Assembly (NCBI GenBank): GCA_016191815.1
Contig: JACPVI010000059.1
Span: 32,855 to 96,854, forward strand
From: Myxococcales bacterium
GTDB lineage: Bacteria; Myxococcota; Myxococcia; Myxococcales; Myxococcaceae
DNA: 64,000 nt
Direction of reading: 5' to 3'
Shown piece after piece: positions 24,180 through 36,342 of this stretch. The position numbers and the translations under genes are program-made. The notes beneath the pieces are model-generated. The model searched no databases. It saw only the letters and a list, made by a program, of their open reading frames with translations, and was not told the origin of the DNA. Numbering within the stretch: the first letter of the stretch is position 1; each line of letters begins with the position of its first letter.

Positions 24180-24886
24180 TCGCCGGCGTACGCGCGCGGC
24201 CATCGGCGGTGCACGAGGCGCTGCTGCTTTGGGGGGTCTGTTTCGCGGCGATCGTGGTGGCCTATCTCGCGATCACGCCGTACGCGAAGCTGGTGGCGAC
24301 GCTGGGCTTTCTCTACCTGCCGCTGTGGGCGATGCGGCGGCGGGGCGAGGACTACCGCGACTACGGGGTGACCTTCCGGCGGTGGAGGGAGGACCTGGGG
24401 CTCTGCCTGCTGCTCTTGGCGATCGTGGCTCCGCTGTTCGTGCTGGGCTACGTGGCGTTCGCGGAGCTCTTGAGGGTGCTCCCGCCGGGCCTATCGCGTC
24501 TGTTGGCGCCGTATCCGGGGGCCTGGTCCTTCCACCTGCGGCTACCCGACCGTTTCCCCGAATGGGTCGTCGACCAGCTTTTCGTGGTGGCGGTGCCCGA
24601 GGAATTCTTCTACCGAGGCTTCATCCAGAGTCGGCTGAGGGACGCGTGGCCGAGAGGCCGGATGCTGTTCGGGGCGCGCTTGGGGCCGGCCTTCTGGTTG
24701 ACGGCGGTACTCTTCGCGCTGGGGCACCTCGCAATTTTCGAATTCTGGCGCCTCGGCGTGTTCTTCCCGGCGCTGCTCTTCGGCTGGCTCAGGGAGCGCA
24801 CCGGGACGGTGATGGGCGCTGCCCTCTTCCACGCCGCATGCAACCTCGGGGTGCTGGTGCTGGAGGCGTCGTTCTACGGCAGTTGA
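24176..24886 (+). CDS. CPBP-family intramembrane protease, candidate myxosortase
   Basis: A polytopic membrane protein of 236 residues with the CPBP glutamic protease motifs: Glu142-Glu143-FFYR147 (EExxxR), His184 in FALGH, and His219 in HAACN. About six helices are visible. CPBP relatives in myxobacteria are proposed to cleave MYXO-CTERM signals (myxosortase, Mrt group). The genome encodes such substrates close by (11445, 13607 and 56716), which makes that role plausible here. It is the last gene of an operon with the FHA protein and the pseudoprotease and is coupled to the latter by ATGA. An alternative is a general CPBP protease with another substrate. Confidence 0.8.
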   Translation: MIAGVRARPSAVHEALLLWGVCFAAIVVAYLAITPYAKLVATLGFLYLPLWAMRRRGEDYRDYGVTFRRWREDLGLCLLLLAIVAPLFVLGYVAFAELLRVLPPGLSRLLAPYPGAWSFHLRLPDRFPEWVVDQLFVVAVPEEFFYRGFIQSRLRDAWPRGRMLFGARLGPAFWLTAVLFALGHLAIFEFWRLGVFFPALLFGWLRERTGTVMGAALFHAACNLGVLVLEASFYGS

Positions 24887-24888
24887 GA

Positions 24889-24914
24889 GTCGAGACTCGG
24901 GTGCAACCCTCGAC
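24889..24914. terminator. Hairpin between convergent genes
   Basis: GTCGAG (24889-24894) and CTCGAC (24909-24914) pair, with GGT/ACC inside and a GCA loop, leaving a bulge of five bases. It lies in the 31 bp between two convergent genes and lacks a T-run. The GTCGAG/CTCGAC motif recurs in the larger inverted repeat at 43446-43617. Confidence 0.4.
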
Positions 24915-24917
24915 CGG

Positions 24918-25751
24918 CTAGATCGGCATCGACTGTACGTTGTGCTTCCAGTCCACCGCCAAGGCGGTTCCGCTGGCGAGCTCGATCCAGCCGGCGGGAC
25001 GTGCCGGGTGGGTGGTGATCGCCACCGTCCGCCGCCTCCGGTGCTCCCTCACCGACGGCTGCGTGTCCGGAGCCGAGGCGTCGATGCCGCAGCGCTCACA
25101 GCGGTCGCTCCCCTCCAAGAGGGTGTAGTGCAGAGGCTCCGAACCGGATCGCGCCGCCAACAGCATGCGCCCGTTCGTCGCCACGAAGCTCAACGGCAAG
25201 CGGCCACGCACCTCCGTCTCGCTCGAGAGCTGCTCCAACGTCCGCACCGCCTTGCCCAACAGCTGGGCCGCGATCGCCGGCTCCAGATGCCGATCCTCCG
25301 TCCGCCCCGTGTCACGCAAGAGCCTCAGGTACAGGGAGAAGGCCACCTCGCTGTCCGTGTCCCCTCGGATCTGCCGCCGCAAGAACTCCGGCAACGACGA
25401 CAAGAGCCTCGTCCGCATCGGCTGCGGACAGCTCAACACCCCCGCTTGCGCGAAGAGCCAACGCCGGAACCGGAACGGCTGGGTGTTCTCCTCGTGCGAG
25501 AGCCCCACCGGCAACTGCTGCCCGTGGTAGACCAACGCCTCCGACTCCGGCCCCGTCCACTGCTCCGCCAGCTCCGGGAGCTCCTGATCCGCCGTCAGCC
25601 GCTGCAACAACACCTCGTCCTGCGCGTACCAGCCCAGCCCCACCGCACTCGAACGCGGCTCGCCCGAGAGCCGGACCTGCTCCCTCAACCGGTGCAGCTC
25701 GCACCGGATCAGGTTCGGATCCGAAGTGAAGACCGCCAGCACTTTCGACAC
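24918..25751 (-). CDS. Class II glutamine amidotransferase-like protein without N-terminal Cys
   Basis: About 277 residues, resembling YafJ/EgtC-type class II amidotransferases: SDPNLIRCELHRL near the N-terminus, VGLGWY, ENTQPFRF, and the DTDSEVAF motif. These enzymes normally expose a catalytic cysteine at residue 2 (MC...), but this start reads V-S-K-V. The GTG at 25751 follows GGAGGAG and fits the family alignment, so the cysteine seems genuinely absent. The C-terminus contains CERC and an unusual REHRRRR stretch. It is probably not a standard glutamine hydrolase; it may use the serine or be non-catalytic. It diverges from the Hsp70 gene. Confidence 0.7.
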   Translation of the reverse strand: MSKVLAVFTSDPNLIRCELHRLREQVRLSGEPRSSAVGLGWYAQDEVLLQRLTADQELPELAEQWTGPESEALVYHGQQLPVGLSHEENTQPFRFRRWLFAQAGVLSCPQPMRTRLLSSLPEFLRRQIRGDTDSEVAFSLYLRLLRDTGRTEDRHLEPAIAAQLLGKAVRTLEQLSSETEVRGRLPLSFVATNGRMLLAARSGSEPLHYTLLEGSDRCERCGIDASAPDTQPSVREHRRRRTVAITTHPARPAGWIELASGTALAVDWKHNVQSMPI

Positions 25752-25873
25752 GGCGCCCGCTCCTCCTCGCTGCCCGCAATAATGATGCGGTTTTCCTTCC
25801 TCAACCAGAGCCCCCTCCCGGCATTCCGCTTGCCTAAGCCATTGAAATGCCTGGGGTTTGTTGAGGAAAGCCG

Positions 25874-25903
25874 TTGACACCGGGCGAGCCGCTTGCATAG
25901 AAT
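25874..25903 (+). promoter_or_regulatory. Sigma-70-type promoter for the Hsp70 gene
   Basis: TTGACA (25874-25879) is followed after 18 bp by TAGAAT (25898-25903), five of six bases of the -10 consensus. It is correctly placed 57 bp ahead of the Hsp70 ATG, and no other signal in the window matches the consensus so well. Confidence 0.7.
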
Positions 25904-25959
25904 CTGCCTTTCGGCGTAACCGTGCGTCATTTCACAGCTTTTCGGAGGGCGGAGGCCGC

Positions 25960-27573
<1,614 letters not shown>

Positions 27574-27580
27574 CCCGGCG

Positions 27581-28549
27581 ATGCCCCAGCCACCCGACAG
27601 CGGAGCAGGAAAACCACCCGGCTCCCCCAAGAACGCCCCGGCGGCGCCAGCGCCGCGTCCCGCCTCGCCGGCCCCAGTCGGTGCGCCGGCCACCCGAGGC
27701 GCAGTCCCGGCGCGGCCACCTCTCCCGCCTCCGCCCTCAGCCCGGCCACCGGCGCCGGTCCCCGCACCCACGGCCCCGCTGGCCTCACCTCAAAGGACGC
27801 CGGCGGGCAGTCCCGCGAGCGCTCCCAAGCCTCCTCCCAGGCTGCAAGCCACCCCGCCGCCCGCACCTCCGGTCGCTCCCCGCATCGCAGCTTTGGCTCC
27901 CTCCATCCCCCGCGTCGCTACAGTCGCCCCCGGCATTGCCCCGGTCGCCGCCCCAAGAGGGGCGCCGGCAGGAAACCCGCTCAAGCCGGAGGAGCGGGCC
28001 TCGCTCGCCCAGCGGATCGCGAAGCTCGACGAGCTGGACTACTTCCAGGTGCTGATGCTCCCCACCACCACCTCGCCCGCGGAGATCAAGAAGGCCTTCT
28101 ACCGCGAGAGCCGCGCCTTTCACCCTGACCGCTTCTTCCACCTCGCCGATCTGGCGCTCAAGGAGCAGACCGGAGAGCTGTACAAGCGAATCACCGAGGC
28201 CTACTACGTCCTGCGCGACGACCAGAAGCGCAGGCAGTACCTCGCCGACGTGAGCGGGCCCGACCGGGCAAAGAAGCTGCGCTTCACCGAGGCTTCGGAG
28301 AGCGAGGCCAAACAGGCGGTCAAGCGCGAGCAGGAGGAGCAGATCGGCATCCACCCCAAGGGCCGCCAGTTCTACCAGACGGCGATGAAGGAGTACGACG
28401 CCCAGCACTGGTCCACCGCCGAGCGAGCCCTCAAGACGGCCCTCACCTACGAGCCGCAGAACGCCCGCTACAAGGAGCGGCTAGCCGAGGTCCAAAAGAA
28501 GATCTGGGAGGAAGAGAAAAAGGACGGCGGGCAGTTCAAGATCAAGTGA
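27581..28549 (+). CDS. J-domain protein with Pro/Ala-rich N-terminus and TPR-like C-terminus
   Basis: A 322-residue co-chaperone. The first about 140 residues are proline- and alanine-rich and probably disordered. A J-domain (about 155-220) follows with the HPD motif in FHPDRFF and the helix IKKAFYRESRA. The C-terminal 90 residues form a helix-rich TPR-like segment (KGRQFYQTAMKEYDAQHW). It has no zinc-finger region, so it is not a classical DnaJ. It lies 7 bp after the Hsp70 gene and should stimulate that protein's ATPase. The ATG at 27581 has no strong ribosome site, which suggests reinitiation from the upstream gene. Confidence 0.85.
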   Translation: MPQPPDSGAGKPPGSPKNAPAAPAPRPASPAPVGAPATRGAVPARPPLPPPPSARPPAPVPAPTAPLASPQRTPAGSPASAPKPPPRLQATPPPAPPVAPRIAALAPSIPRVATVAPGIAPVAAPRGAPAGNPLKPEERASLAQRIAKLDELDYFQVLMLPTTTSPAEIKKAFYRESRAFHPDRFFHLADLALKEQTGELYKRITEAYYVLRDDQKRRQYLADVSGPDRAKKLRFTEASESEAKQAVKREQEEQIGIHPKGRQFYQTAMKEYDAQHWSTAERALKTALTYEPQNARYKERLAEVQKKIWEEEKKDGGQFKIK

Positions 28550-28562
28550 GGCGAAGCGGACC

Positions 28563-29090
28563 TTGGAGCTCGATCTCATCCTCCTCGGGCTCGTGGCGCT
28601 GTTCGCCTTCGTGGGCGCTATCACTGGGGCGGCGAAGCAGCTTGCCCAGCTCGCCGCCATCGCGGTGGCCTACCTGGGTGCCTACCCCATCGGCTCGCTC
28701 GCCGGGCCGCGCCTCGCCAAGGCTCTCGAAGGGCCGCCGGCGGTGGGCACCGCGGTCGGCACCTTGCTCGCCCTCCTGGTGCTCTTCGTCCTCGCGCGGC
28801 TCGCGCTCGCCCACGGGCTCGGTCGGCTCTTCGCGGGCAAGAAGCCAGATGACCGCGCCGTCGATCGGACGCTGGGCTTCTTGCTCGGCGGCCTCAAGGC
28901 GGCGGCGATGGCTTACGTGATCGTCTGCGCGCTGGTGTTCATCGAGTCCCACGTCTCGATGGCGGGGAGGCGGCTCGGGATATCTCCCAAAGGCTCGGTC
29001 GCCTTCGCGCTCGCGCGCCGGTTCAACGTCTTCGAGTTGGTGCGGCCGCCCGAGGCGATCTCGAGGGCGGCTTCCGCGGTCAGTCAATAG
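28563..29090 (+). CDS. CvpA-family membrane protein
   Basis: A 175-residue membrane protein with four hydrophobic segments: LDLILLGLVALFAFVGAITG, a second around AAIAVAYLGAYPIGSLAG, a third at TAVGTLLALLVLFVLARLAL and a fourth at AMAYVIVCALVFI. The pattern and the glycine-rich first helix match the CvpA (colicin V production) family. The start is TTG at 28563, with only a weak purine stretch ahead. It follows the J-protein by 13 bp and is probably in that transcript. Its role in the Hsp70 cluster is unclear. Confidence 0.78.
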   Translation: MELDLILLGLVALFAFVGAITGAAKQLAQLAAIAVAYLGAYPIGSLAGPRLAKALEGPPAVGTAVGTLLALLVLFVLARLALAHGLGRLFAGKKPDDRAVDRTLGFLLGGLKAAAMAYVIVCALVFIESHVSMAGRRLGISPKGSVAFALARRFNVFELVRPPEAISRAASAVSQ

Positions 29091-29117
29091 GCCCCGCCGG
29101 CCGGCGAATGACTGCGC

Positions 29118-30185
29118 TCACAAGGACAGCTGCGCCTCCCGGAGCCGGCGGCGGGTGAAGGCTTCGTCCACCCGCAGCATCCGGCGCTTTCGTTCCGGCG
29201 CCTCGAACATCACCTCGGCCATCAGGTGCTCGAGCACCGCCCGCAGCCCCCGCGCCCCCGCGCCGCGCTCCAGGGAGTAGCGGACCACCTCCTCCAGCGC
29301 GCCGCGGCTGAACTCGAGCTCGATCCCATCGAGCGCCAAGAGCTCGCAGTACTCCTTGGTGATGGCGTCGGGCGGATCGGTGAGGACGCTCAACAGCTCC
29401 TCCTCGCTGAGCGCCCCCAGCTGGACGATCACCGGCAGCCGCCCGAGGAACTCCGGCAGCATCCCGAACTCGACCAGCTGCTTGATCGAAAGCCGCCGGA
29501 GCGGGGCGGCGGGACGCTCGAGGGCGCCGAATCCGACCGGGCGGCGGCCTTCGTCGTCCAGCGCGCCGGTCAAGTCCGAGAAGGCCCCGGCGCAAATGAA
29601 GAGGATGTCACGGGTGTCCACCTGGACGAAGTCGCTGCGGCCCCACTGCTGGGAAGGGCCCAGGGGGACCACCACCTCCCGCCCTTCGAGGAGCTTGAGG
29701 AGGGCCTGCTGTACGCCCTCACCTCCGATGTCGCGGGCGCCGGCCCCGTTCTTCATCCCCTGGCTGCGCCGGGCGATCTTGTCCACCTCGTCGATGAAGA
29801 CGATGCCCCGCTGCGCCTCCTCCACCGAGTGCTCCGCCCTGAGCAAGAGGTCGGCCACCATCATCTCCACGTCCTTCCCGTAATAGCCGGCCTCGGTGTA
29901 CTCGGTAGCGTCCACCGCCGCGAAGGGCACCGAGAGCGCTCCGGCCAGCTTGGAGGCGATGTGCGTCTTCCCGCAGCCGGTCGGCCCGATCAGCAGGAGG
30001 TTTGACTTCTTGAGCAGGGTGGCGCCTCGCTCTTTTCGCGCGGCCACGCGCTTGAGGTGCCTGTACGCCGCGATGGCCACGGTGCGCTTGGCATCCTCCT
30101 GGCCGATCACGTACCGGTCCAGCCGGGAGTAGATCTCCCTCGGCGTCGGGATGGCGTCCTCTCGCCGTCGCGCCGAAGTCTCCAC
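29118..30185 (-). CDS. ClpX-like AAA+ ATPase without zinc-binding domain
   Basis: An AAA+ unfoldase of about 355 residues. It resembles ClpX in TPREIYSRLDRYVIGQ, Walker A IGPTGCGKT, GYYGKDVE, Walker B GIVFIDEVDKI, GGEGVQQALLKLLEG and the sensor-2 GARGLRAVLEHLMAEV. It lacks the N-terminal four-cysteine zinc domain of ClpX, but a VGFG segment sits where ClpX has the IGF loop that contacts ClpP. The start is uncertain. GTG 30185 gives a compact protein; an earlier GTG at 30332 would add 49 basic, proline-rich residues and overlap the region divergent to the decarboxylase. It is separate from any clpP gene in this window. Confidence 0.82.
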   Translation of the reverse strand: METSARRREDAIPTPREIYSRLDRYVIGQEDAKRTVAIAAYRHLKRVAARKERGATLLKKSNLLLIGPTGCGKTHIASKLAGALSVPFAAVDATEYTEAGYYGKDVEMMVADLLLRAEHSVEEAQRGIVFIDEVDKIARRSQGMKNGAGARDIGGEGVQQALLKLLEGREVVVPLGPSQQWGRSDFVQVDTRDILFICAGAFSDLTGALDDEGRRPVGFGALERPAAPLRRLSIKQLVEFGMLPEFLGRLPVIVQLGALSEEELLSVLTDPPDAITKEYCELLALDGIELEFSRGALEEVVRYSLERGAGARGLRAVLEHLMAEVMFEAPERKRRMLRVDEAFTRRRLREAQLSL

Positions 30186-30337
30186 GAGGGAAGCTAGGGT
30201 CGCAAAGCGCGCGGAGCGGAGAGGCGGCGGGGTGGCGCGACGGCCGGCCTGCTGCCCTCCAGGCGCACGCCCCTGTTTCGGGGTCGACTGATTCCCTATA
30301 GTTGGGTGTTCTACCCGACCGGAGGCTACCACCGCCG

Positions 30338-32329
<1,992 letters not shown>

Positions 32330-32429
32330 GCCTCGCCCAGCCCGCTTGCACAGTCGGACACCCGGCGGTGTTGTAGGCTGTAGTCCACCCTTCCCGGTCC
32401 GGCCGGCCCGGTGGAAAGAGGCCCAGCTC

Positions 32430-34874
32430 ATGAAAACCTCGCGAGTCTTCCCGGCGCTGTTGGCCGGCGCCTGCATCCTCGGGACGTCCTTTATCGCCTG
32501 CGGCCCCGTCAAGCCGCCTTGCGGGCCGACCAATTGCGCGGGCTGCTGCGACTCCAAGGGGCAGTGCCAGGTCGGAGTGAACGCCTTGGCCTGCGGCGCC
32601 AACGGCCGGAGCTGCACCGAGTGCGCGCCGGCGCAGGTCTGCCAGATAGGCTTCTGCGTCAACCCCACCGGCACCGGAGGCGGGGGCGGCGGGGGCTCGG
32701 GCAGCGACGGAGGCCTCCCGTGCGCGGCGACTTGCGCGGGCTGCTGCACCCAGAACGGAAGCTGCATCGATCCCGGCAACACCGAGGGCGCCTGCGGCTG
32801 GGGCGGAGGCGCCTGCCAGGTCTGCACCGGCGCGATGCAATGCGTCAGCTTCGTTTGCCGGGACACCACCTGCTCTGGCTGCACCGGCACCGACGGCGGC
32901 TGCAGCGCCGGCGTCCTGGACTCCGCCTGCGGCACCGGAGGAATGAAGTGCCAGGTGTGCCAGAACGGCTCGACTTGCAACGGGGCAGGCGTCTGCTCGG
33001 GCGGAACCTGCACCGGTTGCCGAAGTCCGCTGGGCGGGTGCGAGGTGGGGAACCAGAAGAGCCTGTGCGGCAGTGGCGGCGCGAGCTGCCAGACCTGCAC
33101 CGGCACCAAGGTGTGCCAGAACGGCTCCTGCGTCGAGCCGGGCGGCACCGACGCCGGCTGCAAGTCCTTCGGCGCGGGGTGCCTCACGGGCGGGGAGTGC
33201 TGCTCGGGCTACTGCAACGCCTCGACGCTCACCTGCGATCGGCCGCCGGTGGACGGGGGCCTCGACGCGGGCACCGACGCCGGCACCCGGCCGGGAGAGA
33301 GCTGCGCGAACGCCGAGCCGTTGAGCTTCTCCGGCGGCAGCGCTTCGGCCTTCGGAGGCACCAGCGGGTACCTGAACGACCGGAGCAGCGGCTGCGGCGG
33401 CTCCGGCCCGGACCGGGTCTACAGCTTCACCACCTCCACTACTCAGGATCTCACCATCAGCCTCACCACCACCAGCCCGAGCTACACGCCGGTCGTCTAC
33501 CTCGTGAGCGGAAGCTGCACCACCGGGACGGAAGTGACCTGCGACTCCGCCACCTCGGGGGGCGGCAGCGTCACCTTCACCTACCCCGCCCTGCCGCCGG
33601 GCACCTACTACCTGTGGATCGACGGCTTCAGCAGCAGCTACGGCAGCTATTCGCTCACTGCCAACTTCTCCACCAGCTCGGTCCAGGGAGATACCTGCTC
33701 AGCGCCGAAGACGCTGACCTTCTTCTCGGGCAGCGCCTCGGACACGGGGACGACGTCCGGAGCCGCCAACGACTACTACTCGAGCGGCTGCTTCGGCTCC
33801 GGGCCTGACGTCGTCTACACCTTCACCACCACCAGCACGCTGGACTTCAGCGCCACCGTCTCCACTTCCACCTTCGCCCCCGCGCTGCACTTGCGCGGCG
33901 GAAGCTGCGCGGCAGGAACCGAGTACACCTGCGACTACTCCACCATCGCCGGAGGCTCGGCGACCATCACCTACTACTCGCTCCCGGCAGGGACCTACTA
34001 CCTGTTCGTGGACGGCTACTCGAGCACCTCGTCGGGAAGCTACTCCCTCACCGCCTCGCTCACCGGCTCGGTGGCCACCGGCGACACCTGCGCGGCGCCG
34101 CGGCAGCTCATCTTCGATGGCGGCGTGGCCACCGACGTGCACACCACCACCGGAGCGGCGAACGACTACTCCTCGAGCGGCTGCTTCGCCAGCGGCCCGG
34201 ACGTGGTCTACACCTTCACCACCACCAGCACCGGCAACCTCACCGCCACGGTGACGCCCTCGACGACTGGCCTCCGGCCGACCGTCTACCTCCGCGGCTC
34301 CACCTGCGCCACCGGGAGCGAGTACGCCTGCCAGAGCGCCACTTCGAGCGGGGGCACCGCCACCCTGAGTTACACCTCGCTGCCGCCGGGCACCTACTAC
34401 CTGTTCGTCGACGGCTACTCCTCCACCTCCTACGGGGGCTTCACGCTCTCCGCCACCTTGAGCACCAGCGGCGGGGGCAGCGGAGAGAACTGCACCAGCC
34501 CCTACACGCTCCCCCTCTCCGGCGGAAGCTTCGGGACCGCCACCGTCACCGGGACCACCGTCGGCCACCTCAGCGACACCACCACCTCCTGCGGCGGCGC
34601 GGGGCCCGACGTCGTCTACACCTTCGCCACCACCACCAGCCGAACCTTCAGCGCCACCCTCACCGCCCAAACCACCGCCCTGGATCCGGTGCTCAGCATA
34701 CGGAGCAGCTCGGGGTGCTCCGGGACGACTGGCATCCTGGGCTACCAGTGCGGCGCCGCCGGAGGCACCGCCTCGGTCGGCCCCGTGAGCCTCACCGCGG
34801 GCACCTACTACGTCTGGGTGGATGGCTTCGGGAGCACGCAGGGGGCGTACTCCCTCTCGGTCAACGTCCAGTAG
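32430..34874 (+). CDS. Cys-rich lipoprotein with four PPC-like repeats
   Basis: An 814-residue lipoprotein; the lipobox is FIAC (residues about 22-25). The first about 290 residues are Cys-rich (patterns CTGC, CQVC and CQTC). Four repeats of about 130 residues follow, starting near nucleotides 33301, 33690, 34084 and 34486. Each has a (D/E).C..P..L core, CGGSGPDRVY- or CFGSGPDVVY-type stretch, and LP.GTYYL(W/F)VDG near the end, as in bacterial pre-peptidase C-terminal (PPC) domains. The ATG at 32430 has only AAAGAGG at some distance. The C-terminus overlaps the convergent histidine kinase gene by 67 bp. Likely surface-exposed; the ligand is unknown. Confidence 0.83.
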   Translation: MKTSRVFPALLAGACILGTSFIACGPVKPPCGPTNCAGCCDSKGQCQVGVNALACGANGRSCTECAPAQVCQIGFCVNPTGTGGGGGGGSGSDGGLPCAATCAGCCTQNGSCIDPGNTEGACGWGGGACQVCTGAMQCVSFVCRDTTCSGCTGTDGGCSAGVLDSACGTGGMKCQVCQNGSTCNGAGVCSGGTCTGCRSPLGGCEVGNQKSLCGSGGASCQTCTGTKVCQNGSCVEPGGTDAGCKSFGAGCLTGGECCSGYCNASTLTCDRPPVDGGLDAGTDAGTRPGESCANAEPLSFSGGSASAFGGTSGYLNDRSSGCGGSGPDRVYSFTTSTTQDLTISLTTTSPSYTPVVYLVSGSCTTGTEVTCDSATSGGGSVTFTYPALPPGTYYLWIDGFSSSYGSYSLTANFSTSSVQGDTCSAPKTLTFFSGSASDTGTTSGAANDYYSSGCFGSGPDVVYTFTTTSTLDFSATVSTSTFAPALHLRGGSCAAGTEYTCDYSTIAGGSATITYYSLPAGTYYLFVDGYSSTSSGSYSLTASLTGSVATGDTCAAPRQLIFDGGVATDVHTTTGAANDYSSSGCFASGPDVVYTFTTTSTGNLTATVTPSTTGLRPTVYLRGSTCATGSEYACQSATSSGGTATLSYTSLPPGTYYLFVDGYSSTSYGGFTLSATLSTSGGGSGENCTSPYTLPLSGGSFGTATVTGTTVGHLSDTTTSCGGAGPDVVYTFATTTSRTFSATLTAQTTALDPVLSIRSSSGCSGTTGILGYQCGAAGGTASVGPVSLTAGTYYVWVDGFGSTQGAYSLSVNVQ

Positions 34875-36010
34875 GCCAGCCCGCGGGCCTCCAAAGGCGG
34901 CGGGGAGTCTCGCTCCTGTCTCTTCTCGCTGCCTGCCGCCGCCAGCACCACCCGGAAGACGGACCCCTTCCCCATCTCGCTCTCGAAGGAAATCTCACCT
35001 CCGAGGCTGCGGACGATGTCCCGGGAGATGGAGAGCCCCAGGCCGGTGCCGACCCCGGAGGGCTTGGTGGTGAAGAACGGCTCGAAGATCCGACCCTTGA
35101 CCTCCGGCGACATGCCGCACCCGTTGTCGGCGATCTCCACCACCGCGCGGCCACACTCGTCGGTTCGGGTCACCACCCGGATCACGTTCCGCGCCGCGTC
35201 CCGCTCGGGCATCGCCTGCACTGCGTTGACGAGCAGGTTCAGGAACACCTGGGCCAGCCGCCCTCCGGAGGCCTCCACCTCGGGCACGTCTCCGTCCTCC
35301 CGGACCAGCTGGGCCCGGTGCTTGAGCTGGGTGCGAGCCATGGTGATCGTCGACTCGAGCACCTTGTGGAGGTCGACTCGGCCCTGATGCTCGTCCTGCC
35401 TCGAGTAGCTCTTGAGATCGCCGACGATCTCCCGGACCCGCTCTGCTCCGCCCAGGCACTCCTCGATCGCGGTCAGCACGTCCGCGGTCAGCACGTCCGC
35501 GGGGGTCGCCGCGCCCGAGCCGTTCGGCCGCGCCGGCGCGAGCGAGAGGTCGTTGGTGACGGCCTCCTTGATGAAGTGCAGGTTGGCGAGAATGAACGCG
35601 AGGGGGTTGTTGATCTCGTGGGCGACTATCGCGGTGAGCGGCCCCACCGCGGCTATCCGCTCCGAAACCATCAGCTGCGCCTGCATCTCCTGGAGCTTGG
35701 CGTGACAGTGCTCCACCTCCCGGGCGACCCTCTCCACCTCGGCGGTGCGGCTGCGAAGGTGCGCCCCCAACTCCTCCCTCGCGCGCGTGGCCTCCCAGAG
35801 CTGCACCCGCGCCTGCTCGAGGTCGCGTGCCAAGTCCTCCATCTCGGGGGTCCGCTCCCAGCGGCCGCCGGACGGCCCTTCGACGCCGTCGAGGAGCCGG
35901 AACAGCCCACGCCCCAGCCGCAGGGCCAGGGCAACGCATGCCGAAAGCAGGTTGAGCAGGAAGAGCTTGCTCGAAATCCTCAGCTCGTCGGGCTCGCGTT
36001 CAGGAGGCAT
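34808..36010 (-). CDS. Sensor histidine kinase with coiled-coil input region
   Basis: A 400-residue kinase. One hydrophobic segment near the N-terminus (FLLNLLSACVALALRL) could anchor it, then a coiled coil (about 55-120), HisKA with IVAHEINNPL, and an HATPase with DNGCGM, FEPFFTTKP and GLGLS. There is no receiver or PAS domain. A 15-bp tandem duplication gives ADVLTADVLTA in the loop after the kinase helix (nucleotides 35471-35500). The C-terminal tail overlaps the convergent lipoprotein gene by 67 bp, so the last 22 residues may not be conserved. Its partner regulator is not adjacent. Confidence 0.88.
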   Translation of the reverse strand: MPPEREPDELRISSKLFLLNLLSACVALALRLGRGLFRLLDGVEGPSGGRWERTPEMEDLARDLEQARVQLWEATRAREELGAHLRSRTAEVERVAREVEHCHAKLQEMQAQLMVSERIAAVGPLTAIVAHEINNPLAFILANLHFIKEAVTNDLSLAPARPNGSGAATPADVLTADVLTAIEECLGGAERVREIVGDLKSYSRQDEHQGRVDLHKVLESTITMARTQLKHRAQLVREDGDVPEVEASGGRLAQVFLNLLVNAVQAMPERDAARNVIRVVTRTDECGRAVVEIADNGCGMSPEVKGRIFEPFFTTKPSGVGTGLGLSISRDIVRSLGGEISFESEMGKGSVFRVVLAAAGSEKRQERDSPPPLEARGLAYWTLTEREYAPCVLPKPSTQT

Positions 36011-36342
36011 GAGCCCCCCGGGGCCGGGTCAACCTGTACTCCGCGTCGCAGTCAACTGCCTCGGCGGCCGACTCCCAGGCTGCGCGCACTGAACGTCCTC
36101 CGATCTTCGGGCGTTCGTTGATTCACGCACCATGCCGGGAGCCTTCGGGCCATTGGGCCGGCCGCCGCTTTGGTCTTGGCGCGGTTGGATCGTGGGGAAG
36201 CGCACGATCGCCGACACCAAGGCGTGGAATGCGACCCGGCTGGGTGAGCCCCGACACTCGCTTGTGCGCCGAGCGTCGAGGAGCTTCACCGGCGGGGCTC
36301 CGCCCTCTGCGCCCGGGTGGTCACTCGCGCAGTGAATCGGAT
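36011..36342. other. Intergenic region, no gene recognised
   Basis: This 332-bp gap separates the kinase start from the end of the deoxyhypusine-synthase-like gene. Small open frames exist but none has a ribosome site or recognisable product. No tRNA-like fold or strong hairpin was seen. It presumably carries the kinase promoter. Confidence 0.45.

Noticed and set aside
36132..36335. Small plus-strand open frame between the kinase and the DHS-like gene
   Set aside because: No ribosome site and no recognisable protein features; left as intergenic.
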